Shown piece by piece: positions 8,488 through 16,503 of a stretch of 64,000 nucleotides of DNA. The DNA lies in contig JAHBVE010000001.1 of NCBI GenBank assembly GCA_019637675.1, forward strand, positions 496,001 to 560,000, in the 5' to 3' direction. Under the pieces are notes generated by a model that saw only the letters and a list, made by a program, of their open reading frames with translations, did not search any database and was not told where the DNA came from. This DNA is from Anaerolineales bacterium. GTDB lineage: Bacteria > Chloroflexota > Anaerolineae > Anaerolineales > UBA11579. A program made the translations under genes and the position numbers. Numbering within the stretch: the first letter of the stretch is position 1; each line of letters opens with the position of its first letter.

Positions 8488-11210
8488 CTCAGCTTGCTGG
8501 CCACCCAGCTGGCGGCCACCGCCAGCGCTTCGTCCAGCTTGCCGTTGTCCTCGCCGCCGGCCTGGGCCAGCTCCGGCTTGCCGCCGCCGCTGCCGCCCAG
8601 TACGGCGGCCGCCTGCTTGGCCAGCTCGCCGGCCTGCAGGCCGCGGGCCACCAGATCCTTGGTGACCGCCGCGATCAGCGTTACGCGGCCATCGGCCACC
8701 GCGGCCAGCAGGGCAACCCCGCTGGCGTGCTGCTGGCGGAACTTGTCGGCCAGTGCGCGCAGGGCATCTGCATCCGCGCCGGGCACGGCCGCGGCGAGTA
8801 CGGGCACGCCGGAAACTTGCGGGACATCGGTCAGCAGGTCACCCAGGCTTTCCTGCGCCTGGGCGCGGCGTTGGGCGGCCAGCTCTTTGGTCAGCTGGCT
8901 GAGTTCGCTTTGCAGAGCGGCGGTCTTGGCCGGCACTTCGTCAGGCGTGGTCTTGAGCGCACGGGCGGCCTCTTGCAGCGCGGTGTTGCGCGCCTTGGCC
9001 AGGGTGTAGGCTTCGCGCCCGGTCACCGCCTCGATGCGGCGGATGCCGGCCGCGGCGCTGCCCTCGCTCACGATGAGGAACAGGCCAATATCGCCAGTAT
9101 GCTCCACATGCGTACCGCCGCACAGTTCGTATGAGAACGGCGCGTCTTCGCTGCCGATGGCGATCGTGCGTACCTTCTCGCCGTATTTCTCGCCGAACAA
9201 GGCCGTAGCGCCTTCCTGCTTGGCCTGCTCCAGCGATTTGGTCTCTTTTTCCAGCTCGTAGTTATCCAGCACCCAGGCGTTGACCTGGTCTTCGATTTGC
9301 GCGATCGCATCTTTGCTGACGGCTTCAGGATTGTTGAAGTCAAAGCGCAAGCGGTCGGGTGCGACCAGCGAGCCGGCCTGGCGGGCATGCTCGCCCACCA
9401 CCTGGTGTAGCGCGGCGTGCAGCAGGTGCGTGGCGGTGTGGTTGCGCATGATGTCCTGGCGGCGGCGCGCATCCACCCGGGCGATGGCTTCGTCGCCAAC
9501 CGCCGGCGTGCCGCTCACCACCTCGCCGATGTGCACGATGGCGCCGGCGGCCGGCTGCTGCATCTCGGTGACCCGGATGGCCCAGCTGCCGTCCGCAGCC
9601 TGGATAACGCCGGTGTCGCTCACCTGGCCGCCGGCGGCGATATAGAAAGGCGTCTTCGGCAGAATGACGGCCACCTTGTCGCCCGTAGCAGCTTCTTGCT
9701 GCGGTTGGCCGTCTTTCACCAGGGCCAGCACTTCGCCCTTGGTGTCGAGTTCGTCCAGATCTTCGTAGGGGTCGTACTTCACGCCCTTGTCGCTCAGTTT
9801 CTTCTCGGCTTGCAATTGCTGTACCACGACCGCGAAGGCTTCGGCCTGCTCGCCGCCCAGCGCGCCCATGGCCTGGCCCGCGCCAGAGGCGGTGCGGTGC
9901 TGCTCCATGGCGGCGTGGAAGCCGGCCTCGTCTACGCCGTAGCCGCGCTCTCGGGCCACGTCACGGGTCAGCTCCAGCGGCAAGCCGTAGGTGGCGTACA
10001 GGTCGAAGGCCTGTGCGCCGTCCAGCGTGCCGCCCGCCGGCAGCCCGGCGAACAGCGCATCCAATTTGGCCATGCCGCTTTCGACGGTGCGCTGGAACTG
10101 CTCTTCCTCACGCGTCAGGCCATCCAGGATGGCGTTGCGATTCTTGACCAGCTCAGGATACGCCTCGCCGTAATGAGCGATGATGGCTTCGGCCACCTGG
10201 GCCATGAACGGCTCAGTCAGGCCGAGCTTGGTGCCGAAGCGGGCGGCGCGGCGGATGATCATGCGCGCCACATAATTGCGGCCCACATTGCCGGGCACCA
10301 CGCCCTCGGCGATCAGGAAGGTGGCCGCACGGGCGTGGTCTGCGATCACGCGGTAGGGCGTGAAGTTGGCATCCCGCTCGGCATCCGTCTGCCCGGCCAG
10401 CTCCTGCACTTTGGCGATCAGCGGCGTGAACAGGTCGGTGCGGTAGTTGCCCTTGGCCTGCTGCAGCACGGAGACGATGCGCTCCAGCCCCATACCGGTA
10501 TCAACATGCTTGGCCGGCAGCGGCTTCAGATCCTTGGGGCCGGTGCGGTTGTACTGGATGAACACCAGGTTCCAGATCTCGACAAAGCGCGGGCTGTCGA
10601 GCGCCAGCTCGCCATCCGCGTTCTTGTGGATCTCGCCGTACTCCGGCCCAAAGTCGTAATAGATCTCACTGTTGGGACCGCACGGGCCAGTGTCGGCCAT
10701 CTCCCAGAAGTTGTCCTTGCGCCCATAGTACACCAGGTGCTCGGGCACAAAGCCGGGTTGGGCCAGCCAGTTGTCGGCGGCTTCTTTGTCGGTTTCGATC
10801 TCGCCCTGGTCATCCTTGAAGACCGAGGCGTACAGGCGGTCGGCCGGCAGCCCCCATGTCTGGGTCAGCAGCTCCCAGGCCCAGGCGATGGCCTCTTTTT
10901 TGTAATAGTCGCCAAAGGACCAGTTGCCCAGCATCTCAAAGAAAGTGTGGTGCGTGTCGTCCAGCCCCACATCTTCCAGGTCGTTGTGTTTGCCGGCCAC
11001 ACGCAGGCACTTCTGCGAGTCCACCGCACGGGAATAATCCCGTTTGTCGGTGCCGAGGAATACATCCTTGAACTGCACCATGCCCGAATTGGTGAACAGC
11101 AGGGTGGCATCGCCGCCCGGCACCAGCGAGGAGGAGGGCACCTCGGTGTGGCCGCGCTTGACGAAGAAGTCAATGTAGTCTTGGCGGATCTGGTTGGCAG
11201 TTTTCGGCAT
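8484..11210 (-). CDS. alaS: Alanine--tRNA ligase
   Basis: A 908-residue class II synthetase with the full domain set: N-terminal aminoacylation core (IRQDYIDFFVKRGHTEVPSSSLVP ... TFFEMLGNWSFGDY), the AlaX-type editing domain with zinc ligands in HTATHLLHAAL (about residue 590) and CGGTHVEHTGDIG, and a C-terminal oligomerisation domain ending in GGSGGGKPELAQAGG. It charges tRNA-Ala and removes mis-attached Ser/Gly. The true start is taken as MPKTANQIRQDY at 11210; a longer frame to 11285 only reads into a repeat. Confidence 0.97.
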   Translation of the reverse strand: MPKTANQIRQDYIDFFVKRGHTEVPSSSLVPGGDATLLFTNSGMVQFKDVFLGTDKRDYSRAVDSQKCLRVAGKHNDLEDVGLDDTHHTFFEMLGNWSFGDYYKKEAIAWAWELLTQTWGLPADRLYASVFKDDQGEIETDKEAADNWLAQPGFVPEHLVYYGRKDNFWEMADTGPCGPNSEIYYDFGPEYGEIHKNADGELALDSPRFVEIWNLVFIQYNRTGPKDLKPLPAKHVDTGMGLERIVSVLQQAKGNYRTDLFTPLIAKVQELAGQTDAERDANFTPYRVIADHARAATFLIAEGVVPGNVGRNYVARMIIRRAARFGTKLGLTEPFMAQVAEAIIAHYGEAYPELVKNRNAILDGLTREEEQFQRTVESGMAKLDALFAGLPAGGTLDGAQAFDLYATYGLPLELTRDVARERGYGVDEAGFHAAMEQHRTASGAGQAMGALGGEQAEAFAVVVQQLQAEKKLSDKGVKYDPYEDLDELDTKGEVLALVKDGQPQQEAATGDKVAVILPKTPFYIAAGGQVSDTGVIQAADGSWAIRVTEMQQPAAGAIVHIGEVVSGTPAVGDEAIARVDARRRQDIMRNHTATHLLHAALHQVVGEHARQAGSLVAPDRLRFDFNNPEAVSKDAIAQIEDQVNAWVLDNYELEKETKSLEQAKQEGATALFGEKYGEKVRTIAIGSEDAPFSYELCGGTHVEHTGDIGLFLIVSEGSAAAGIRRIEAVTGREAYTLAKARNTALQEAARALKTTPDEVPAKTAALQSELSQLTKELAAQRRAQAQESLGDLLTDVPQVSGVPVLAAAVPGADADALRALADKFRQQHASGVALLAAVADGRVTLIAAVTKDLVARGLQAGELAKQAAAVLGGSGGGKPELAQAGGEDNGKLDEALAVAASWVASKLS

Positions 11211-11232
11211 AGTGCTCTCTTTCAGAGAGGGA

Positions 11233-11238
11233 ATTATA
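11233..11238 (-). promoter_or_regulatory. Putative -10 box of alaS
   Basis: TATAAT on the minus strand lies 22 bases before the alaS ATG. A short CTCTCTGAAAGAGAG hairpin lies in the presumed leader. No good -35 is visible. Confidence 0.4.
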
Positions 11239-11260
11239 CGCAATGAGGAAGACAAAACTT

Positions 11261-11319
11261 CACCACAAAGACACAAAGGGCACAAAGTATTTCTTTGTGC
11301 CCTTTGTGTCTTTGTGGTG
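11261..11319. repeat. Perfect 27-bp palindrome of the ACCACAAAGACACAAAG family
   Basis: The arms at 11261-11287 and 11293-11319 are exact complements with a 5-base loop (TATTT). It lies just after the hydrolase stop codon (11327) and upstream of alaS. A diverged copy lies at 26736-26810 and a half-copy at 50410-50440. It may fold as a strong RNA hairpin or end transcription of the upstream operon. Confidence 0.85.
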
Positions 11320-11326
11320 AATAGGT

Positions 11327-11923
11327 TTAGCCCAGGAATTCCAGGAGCGCGGCCTGCTCCGTATGGGTTAGCTCATGCCCGCCGGGGTGGGCGAAGGCGT
11401 CTACGTCTGCGCCGCCGGCCTGCAGCACCGCGATCACGCGCTGCACCTCGCCGGGCGGCATCAGCGGGTCACGCTCGCCCGAGGTGACCAGGAAGCGCTT
11501 GCTCATCAAATTGAGCTGCGGCGGTTCAAAGGGCAGCATGCTGTGCAGCAAGGCCGCATTGGCGATCACCGTTGGGTGGCGGAACATGGTCGCCAGGATC
11601 ATGTTGGCCCCGTTGGAATAGCCCACAAAGGTGGCCGAGCGGGCGTCCGTGTCGTGCTCGGCGTACCAGCGGCTCAGGAAGGCGGCCAGCTTGTCGGTCT
11701 CGGCCTCGATGCTGGCCATGTCGAACACGCCCATACCCAGGCGGGCAAAGAAGCGCGGCATACCGCCTTCGGATACATTGCCGCGCAGGCCCACGATGTT
11801 GTAGCTCTCGCTCACCGGCTCGACCAACGGAATGAGGTCGTGCTCATCGCCGCCGGTGCCGTGCAGCAGGAACAGCGTGCGGGCCTGGCCGCGGTTCTGG
11901 TGGATGTGGATGAACTCGCTCAT
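11327..11923 (-). CDS. Alpha/beta hydrolase, MhqD/phospholipase-carboxylesterase type
   Basis: A 198-residue hydrolase with an oxyanion-loop motif LFLLHGTGGDEHD, a nucleophile elbow GYSNGAN (Ser), the acid in SGERDPLMP and the catalytic His in PGGHELTH. Length and motif order match the small carboxylesterases related to Bacillus MhqD. It follows the VOC dioxygenase-like gene by 16 bases in the same direction; the same pairing occurs in quinone-detoxification operons, which suggests a role in breaking down or tolerating quinones. The exact substrate is unknown. Confidence 0.85.
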   Translation of the reverse strand: MSEFIHIHQNRGQARTLFLLHGTGGDEHDLIPLVEPVSESYNIVGLRGNVSEGGMPRFFARLGMGVFDMASIEAETDKLAAFLSRWYAEHDTDARSATFVGYSNGANMILATMFRHPTVIANAALLHSMLPFEPPQLNLMSKRFLVTSGERDPLMPPGEVQRVIAVLQAGGADVDAFAHPGGHELTHTEQAALLEFLG

Positions 11924-11939
11924 CAGGGCAACGGGCCGC

Positions 11940-12890
11940 TTAAGGCAGCGGGCGCACGGTGACGGGCGTCAAGCCGGCTTCGATCTGCTCGCGATGCGGC
12001 TCCAGGAACGGCGGCAGCGATAGCTTCTCGCCCAGCGTTTCCAGTGGCTCGTCGGCCGTGAAGCCTGGCCCCATCGTCGCCAGCTCGAACAAGATGCCAG
12101 CTGGCGTGCGGAAGTAGATCGATTTGAAATAAAAGCGGTCGATCATCTTGGTGGGATACAGCCCCATGCCGGCAATGCTCTGGCGCACGGCCTGCTGGGC
12201 GGCCTCGTCCACCACAGAGAAGGCGATGTGGTGCACGGTGCCTGAGGCGTTGAAGCCGGCCGGTTTGCTGGGGTCCTCCTCCAGCTCGATGAACTCGGCA
12301 CGCTGCACGCCAGGCAGGTGGTAGCGGGTCAGGTTGCCCTCGCTGCTCTCGACCGCATAGCCGAAGGCGAACAGCACCGGCTCGACCAGCGCTTTGTCGT
12401 GCACGCTCAGCAGGGCCGAGTGGAATTGGCGGATGGCGTACTCCGCGCCGACTTCAGGTGTGGTCCACAAGTCCTTGTCGTCAAAATTGGCTGGGTCTAC
12501 TTCCACGAGTTCTAGGCGCTGGTCATCGTAATCATAGAAGACCAGGCGTTGCCAGCCCAGTTGGGCGCTGATGCCTTCGTGCTTGACGCCCAGCTTATCG
12601 AAGCGCTCTTTCCAGAACGGCAGCGAGCCAGCCGGCACGGCCAGGCTGATGTTGGTGACCAGGCCGTTGCCGCGGCTGCCGGGGGTGGGGGGCATGAAGG
12701 TGAAGAAGGTCAGGTCCATCCCGGGGCCGCCTTCGCGGTCACCGAAGAAGAGGTGGTATGCGCTGACATCGTCTTGATTGACGGTCTTCTTGGCCAGACG
12801 CAGACCGAGGATCTGAGTGTAGAAGTCGACAAGACGCTGCGGGTCAGAGCCGATGGCGGTGATATGGTGGATGCCGAGGGTGGGGGTCAT
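11940..12890 (-). CDS. VOC-family ring-cleaving dioxygenase (MhqO-like)
   Basis: A 316-residue protein with two vicinal-oxygen-chelate halves. The first begins LGIHHITAIGSDPQ and the second contains GTVHHIAFSV; the metal triad is probably these two His plus Glu in ILFELATMGPGF. The family includes hydroquinone dioxygenases such as MhqO. The adjacent MhqD-like hydrolase suggests a two-step catabolic or detoxifying pair. The start MTPTLGIHHIT is the usual N-terminus of the family. Confidence 0.85.
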   Translation of the reverse strand: MTPTLGIHHITAIGSDPQRLVDFYTQILGLRLAKKTVNQDDVSAYHLFFGDREGGPGMDLTFFTFMPPTPGSRGNGLVTNISLAVPAGSLPFWKERFDKLGVKHEGISAQLGWQRLVFYDYDDQRLELVEVDPANFDDKDLWTTPEVGAEYAIRQFHSALLSVHDKALVEPVLFAFGYAVESSEGNLTRYHLPGVQRAEFIELEEDPSKPAGFNASGTVHHIAFSVVDEAAQQAVRQSIAGMGLYPTKMIDRFYFKSIYFRTPAGILFELATMGPGFTADEPLETLGEKLSLPPFLEPHREQIEAGLTPVTVRPLP

Positions 12891-12991
12891 GTTCGCTCGC
12901 TTTCGTGTGCGGGATACTGCCTAGATGAGCGCAGCGGGCGCGATATTACATCAGAGATATGTTAGCAGAAAGCGATTATCCGTCAGACCCT

Positions 12992-13095
12992 GTCATTGCG
13001 AGGAGTATTGCCGCTTGCGACAAACGGACGAAGCAATCTGGTCGTTGGCCATCTCAAAAAACTAACAGATTGCTTCGTTCGCGCTGCGCAGCAGG
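12992..13095. repeat. TCATTGCGAGGAG...GAAGCAATCT dispersed repeat
   Basis: Begins TCATTGCGAGGAG, includes GACGAAGCAATCTGG, and returns as the complement AGATTGCTTCGTTCGCGCTGCGCAGC. Relatives lie at 35840-35885, 41471-41585 and 50459-50556. The element type is widespread in bacteria and has no coding capacity here. Confidence 0.75.
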
Positions 13096-13141
13096 TCAGC
13101 CGGATGCTCACCGCTGACGGCTGAAAGCTGACCGCTAGCTG
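13096..13141. repeat. CTGACGGCTGAAAGCTGACCGCTAG-type repeat
   Basis: Short direct GCTGA(C/A) words in tandem up to the stop codon of the methyltransferase gene. A simple degenerate repeat directly adjoining the previous element. Confidence 0.5.
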
Positions 13142-13801
13142 CTAAAAGCTCACACCCTCCAACTTGAGCAGATCCAGCTTGCGCTGGTCCCGCATCTTGC
13201 CGCCGTAGCCGCCCAGCGTGCCGTCTGAGGCTACGACGCGGTGGCACGGAACCACGATGGGGATCGGGTTGCGGCGCAGGGCTTGCCCCACGGCCCGCAC
13301 GGCCTTGGGATTGCCGATGCTGTTGGCGATCTGCATGTAGGTGCGCACCTGGCCGCGCGGCACCCGGCGGGCTTCCTCCAGCACGCGGCGCTGGAAGGGC
13401 GTCACATGGCTCAGGTCCACCGGCATATCGAGCGAGCGCGCCTCGCCCAGCAGGTACTGGCGCACCTGCTGAGCCGTGGCGCCCACCCGCTCGGCGGAGC
13501 GCACGGGCTGCCCGCCCAGCTTGCGCAGGTAGCTGCGCAAGCTGTCCTCGCTGCTCTCGTACTCGATGGCCAGCAAGCCGTGCTCGCCGACCGCGATCCA
13601 CAGCGGGCCGAGCGGCGTATCGTGCACCAGGTCATAGTACATCGGCGGCCCGGCCTGGGCAGCCAGCGCTCTGCGCACGGCCGCCTGCGCCCGTTTCGTG
13701 GCCGCCGCGGCTGGCCCGGCCGCGAAGGCCGCGTCAAGGCTATGTTCGAGTGGTGTGCTGGGCTGGGCGTTGTGTTCCAGCCAGTGGTTGGTCTTAGTCA
13801 T
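13142..13801 (-). CDS. ogt: Methylated-DNA--protein-cysteine methyltransferase
   Basis: A 219-residue suicide alkyltransferase. The C-terminal domain has the active site PCHRVV (Cys186), the helix-turn-helix segment (RGQVRTYMQIANSIGNPKAVRAVGQALRRNP) and the following GGYGG loop. It repairs O6-alkylguanine by moving the alkyl group onto its own cysteine. The N-terminal 50 residues (TPLEHSLDAAFAAGP ... KRAQAAVRRAL) are extra and Ala-rich. ATG 13801 overlaps the end of the sigma factor gene by 8 bases, so the two are coupled; the long in-frame extension upstream is a shadow of the sigma gene. Confidence 0.93.
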   Translation of the reverse strand: MTKTNHWLEHNAQPSTPLEHSLDAAFAAGPAAAATKRAQAAVRRALAAQAGPPMYYDLVHDTPLGPLWIAVGEHGLLAIEYESSEDSLRSYLRKLGGQPVRSAERVGATAQQVRQYLLGEARSLDMPVDLSHVTPFQRRVLEEARRVPRGQVRTYMQIANSIGNPKAVRAVGQALRRNPIPIVVPCHRVVASDGTLGGYGGKMRDQRKLDLLKLEGVSF

Positions 13802-14309
13802 GGTCTTCCTCGCTGAATTGCGTGCGTAGTTTTTTGAGCGCTTGGTACACATGGGCGCGGGCGGCCGGCTCACTGCAACCCAGGGCCGCAGCCACCTCGG
13901 CATATTCCAGCCCCTGGTACTTGCGCAGCAGCAGGGCGGCTTGCTGCTGGCGCGGCAGGCCGCTTACCGCGGCCCGCACGGCCGCCAGGCTGATGCGCTG
14001 CTGCACCTGCGCTTCCACACGCGCCTCGCCCGATGCGAGTTGCTCGTGCAGCTCGGTCTGGCGGTGATCGCGGCGGCCGTTGCGCTGCAGGCGAGTACGG
14101 GCGGTGTTGGTGGCGATCTTGTAGAGCCAGGCCCGCAAGTTGTCCGCCGTGGCGCGCTCGTAGGCTTTGTAGGCGCGCAGATACGTATCCTGCAGGCAGT
14201 CCTCTGCCTCGGCCTCGTCACCCAACAGGCGCCACAGGTAGCCGAACAGCTCGCCGCTGTGGGCGTCTACCAGGCTTTCGAAGTCAGGTTTGATGGCGGC
14301 CAGCATCAC
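13794..14309 (-). CDS. ECF-type RNA polymerase sigma factor
   Basis: A 171-residue sigma-70 family regulator with region 2 (FESLVDAHSGELFGYLWRLLGDEAEAEDCLQDTYLRAYKAY ... LRAWLYKIATNTA) and region 4 (AAVSGLPRQQQAALLLRKYQGLEYAEVAAALGCSEPAARAHVYQALKKL). No region 3, as usual for ECF factors. It is translationally coupled to ogt with no separate anti-sigma gene. I infer that it controls its own operon and perhaps an alkylation-stress set; this is not shown by sequence alone. Start could be ATG 14309 or 14306. Confidence 0.93.
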   Translation of the reverse strand: MMLAAIKPDFESLVDAHSGELFGYLWRLLGDEAEAEDCLQDTYLRAYKAYERATADNLRAWLYKIATNTARTRLQRNGRRDHRQTELHEQLASGEARVEAQVQQRISLAAVRAAVSGLPRQQQAALLLRKYQGLEYAEVAAALGCSEPAARAHVYQALKKLRTQFSEEDHD

Positions 14310-14361
14310 TCTATATAACCATCATAGTAGCGATCTGTGAAATACGCCGGCCGGAGGTTGC

Positions 14362-16443
14362 TTACGGCGTGACGGCTTTGAGTTCGCAGCCCAGGGTCTC
14401 CATTAGCGAGCTGACCATGCGACTGTCCCCAGCCTCAACCTCGGCTTTGGAAATTGCACTCTGCCAGATGGCGCAAAGATACGGTTCGGCCGTCGAGGTT
14501 CTGGAAACCATCAGTTCGGATAGATCCACAGCCTCCCCAAGCCGCTCCAGATGCAGAAATCCTTTAATGAACGGAGTTAGCTCTGTATAGGCATTCATCT
14601 GGTTCAAGTAGTTGCGGGCTGTCTCCCACAACCGGCCTACCTCCTCCCAGTCAGCAAACTGGGCGGCCAGGTCAGCCTTTTGGAAGTAGTAGCACCACGA
14701 GTCCTGGCTTTGCTCACTGACCACATCCCATTTGGGGTAGCTCGGCTTGGCAGTGCGTGAGATGCGCGCAAGGTCAGAGTTGGCCAGCCATCTGCGCGTG
14801 ATCTCGTGGATCAGCGGGTTCAGCTCGTCTTCAGGCCCAAGCACCCACAGGCAGCTCATCAGATCCTTGTTAAGGTCTACGACAACCACATCTTTCGTGT
14901 TGCCGTGAAAAAATGCCTGCCAGTGGCCAAAGGTCACATCCTGCCCGCTCAGATAGTCGCTCATCTGTGCGTCTTCAAAACGCGCCAAAGGTGAGTACCA
15001 ATAATCCACCTGTTCGCTGTCGCGCGTCTGCGGATAGAGCATGTTGAGCGCGAACGCGGTGGGGTAGTGGCCCATCTTCGAGAAGTACTCATTCAGCGAA
15101 ACGATCAGCGTGTCCGGCTCCAGGCCGGGCATACGCCACATGAACTGGCTAAAGATCCGTTGCTGCCGCTCCCATGACCAGCGGTACTCATTGATTTCGC
15201 GCACCTGCCAGGTGCACGCCAACCCCACCAGGATCGCAAAGAGGGCCAGCCTGACCTTGTTGCGGTCGGCAATGCTCCAGATCAAGACGACCACCAGCAG
15301 CGCCGCGCCCAGCATGCCCGCCATCCCGAAGCGGTCAGACCAGATGCCATCTGATTCGCCGATGGTTCTTTGGATCAGCCAGGCCGGCAGCAGCCCCAGC
15401 GCCAGGCTGGCCAATCCCAACACTGTCACCTGCCGCCGGGCGGCGCGGCTTGAGCCTTCGGGCGGCTCCCGCCGCAGCGGCTTGACCAGGCAGAGATACA
15501 GCCCCACGCCTACTACAACGCTCGCGCCAACTGCATACAGATCGATGGGGCTGCTGATCGCGAACACATTCGCGTCCAGGGTCTTGTACCAACCTGAGAT
15601 AACCATAGCAACCAGGTCTTGAAAGAAGTATTGCAGCATCAGCAAGATCGCTTGCAGGGGTTGCTGGCGCAGCAGCTCCACCAGCGCCAGCGGATTGCGG
15701 TCGGCCACTGGCAACTCGATGAAATACATCCGCCAGATCACGAATGCAGCGGTGACCAGCAGATACGGCAGCGCGTGCCGCATGGTGGCGGCAACCCGTT
15801 GCGATAGGCTGGGCTGCGCACGCGCCAGCAGGAACCACAGGATCGGCAGGCGCAGCAGCTCCAGCCCGGCAAAGTATTCGATCAGGATCAGCCCCAGCGC
15901 GCTCAGCCCAACGCCCGCGGTTGTGTATGGAATGTAGCGCCCGGGTTGCTCAATCGCCAGCAGCATCAGGTAGATGGAAAGGAACACGCACAGAAAAGAG
16001 GTCCAGTGCACCACGAAGGTGATCGCGATGGGCTGCTGGGCGAAGATGGGATAGACCGCGAACAGAATGCTGGCCAGCCCCAGTTGCAGGCTCAGGCCGG
16101 GCCATACTTTGCGCAGGGTGAACCAGGCAAACAGGGCGGTCAAATAGCGCAACACCTGGGCGTATAGCTGCCAGGCCAGCGCAGACGTGCCGAACAGCTC
16201 GAACAAACCCACCATGTACCAGCCCTGCAGCGGGCGGCCGTCATAGGCGTGAAACAGAATTGTGGAGTGGGCGCCTTTAGCCTGCTGAAAGAAGATATTC
16301 GGCCAGTCGTCCAGGTAAAAGCCCAGGCTGCTTATAAAGATCCCCATGCTCACGGCCATCACGGCCAGCATCAAGCTGGGTATCAGAAAAGGTGATGAAG
16401 AGAATTTTTCAAAGGTTTTTTGGAGCTTTCGTGCTCGATCCAT
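14362..16443 (-). CDS. Large multi-span membrane protein, GT-C glycosyltransferase-like
   Basis: A 693-residue protein with about ten to twelve membrane helices in the first 420 residues and a soluble C-terminal domain of about 270 residues. The first external loop carries an acidic pair (FYLDDWPN, near residue 43), the position of the catalytic Asp residues in GT-C glycosyltransferases, so a lipid-linked sugar transferase is plausible. The soluble part has no motif I recognise. ATG 16443 (MDRARKLQ) is chosen; the frame extends 30 bases further. It is divergent from the spermidine synthase-like gene. Confidence 0.6.
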   Translation of the reverse strand: MDRARKLQKTFEKFSSSPFLIPSLMLAVMAVSMGIFISSLGFYLDDWPNIFFQQAKGAHSTILFHAYDGRPLQGWYMVGLFELFGTSALAWQLYAQVLRYLTALFAWFTLRKVWPGLSLQLGLASILFAVYPIFAQQPIAITFVVHWTSFLCVFLSIYLMLLAIEQPGRYIPYTTAGVGLSALGLILIEYFAGLELLRLPILWFLLARAQPSLSQRVAATMRHALPYLLVTAAFVIWRMYFIELPVADRNPLALVELLRQQPLQAILLMLQYFFQDLVAMVISGWYKTLDANVFAISSPIDLYAVGASVVVGVGLYLCLVKPLRREPPEGSSRAARRQVTVLGLASLALGLLPAWLIQRTIGESDGIWSDRFGMAGMLGAALLVVVLIWSIADRNKVRLALFAILVGLACTWQVREINEYRWSWERQQRIFSQFMWRMPGLEPDTLIVSLNEYFSKMGHYPTAFALNMLYPQTRDSEQVDYWYSPLARFEDAQMSDYLSGQDVTFGHWQAFFHGNTKDVVVVDLNKDLMSCLWVLGPEDELNPLIHEITRRWLANSDLARISRTAKPSYPKWDVVSEQSQDSWCYYFQKADLAAQFADWEEVGRLWETARNYLNQMNAYTELTPFIKGFLHLERLGEAVDLSELMVSRTSTAEPYLCAIWQSAISKAEVEAGDSRMVSSLMETLGCELKAVTP

Positions 16444-16491
16444 TACTTTTCGTTTGCCTTCTTCCTTGTGCACCAGCAGGTGCCTGCTCTG

Positions 16492-16497
16492 TATAAT
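16492..16497 (+). promoter_or_regulatory. Putative -10 box, leaderless start of the spermidine synthase-like gene
   Basis: A perfect TATAAT lies 6 bases before ATG 16504. TTGTGC at 16466-16471 could be a weak -35 with a long spacer of 20. The gap (CTCCTC) has no ribosome binding site. Confidence 0.5.
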
Positions 16498-16503
16498 CTC
16501 CTC

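Noticed and set aside
9417-11246. A 609-residue plus-strand frame opposite alaS
   Set aside because: It is the mirror of a GC-rich real gene; the product is His/Gly/Arg-rich, matches no fold, and alaS has complete family motifs on the other strand.
13801-13903. Longer N-terminus for the ogt gene
   Set aside because: The extra 34 residues are an out-of-frame reading of the sigma factor region 4; ATG 13801 gives the usual overlapping start.
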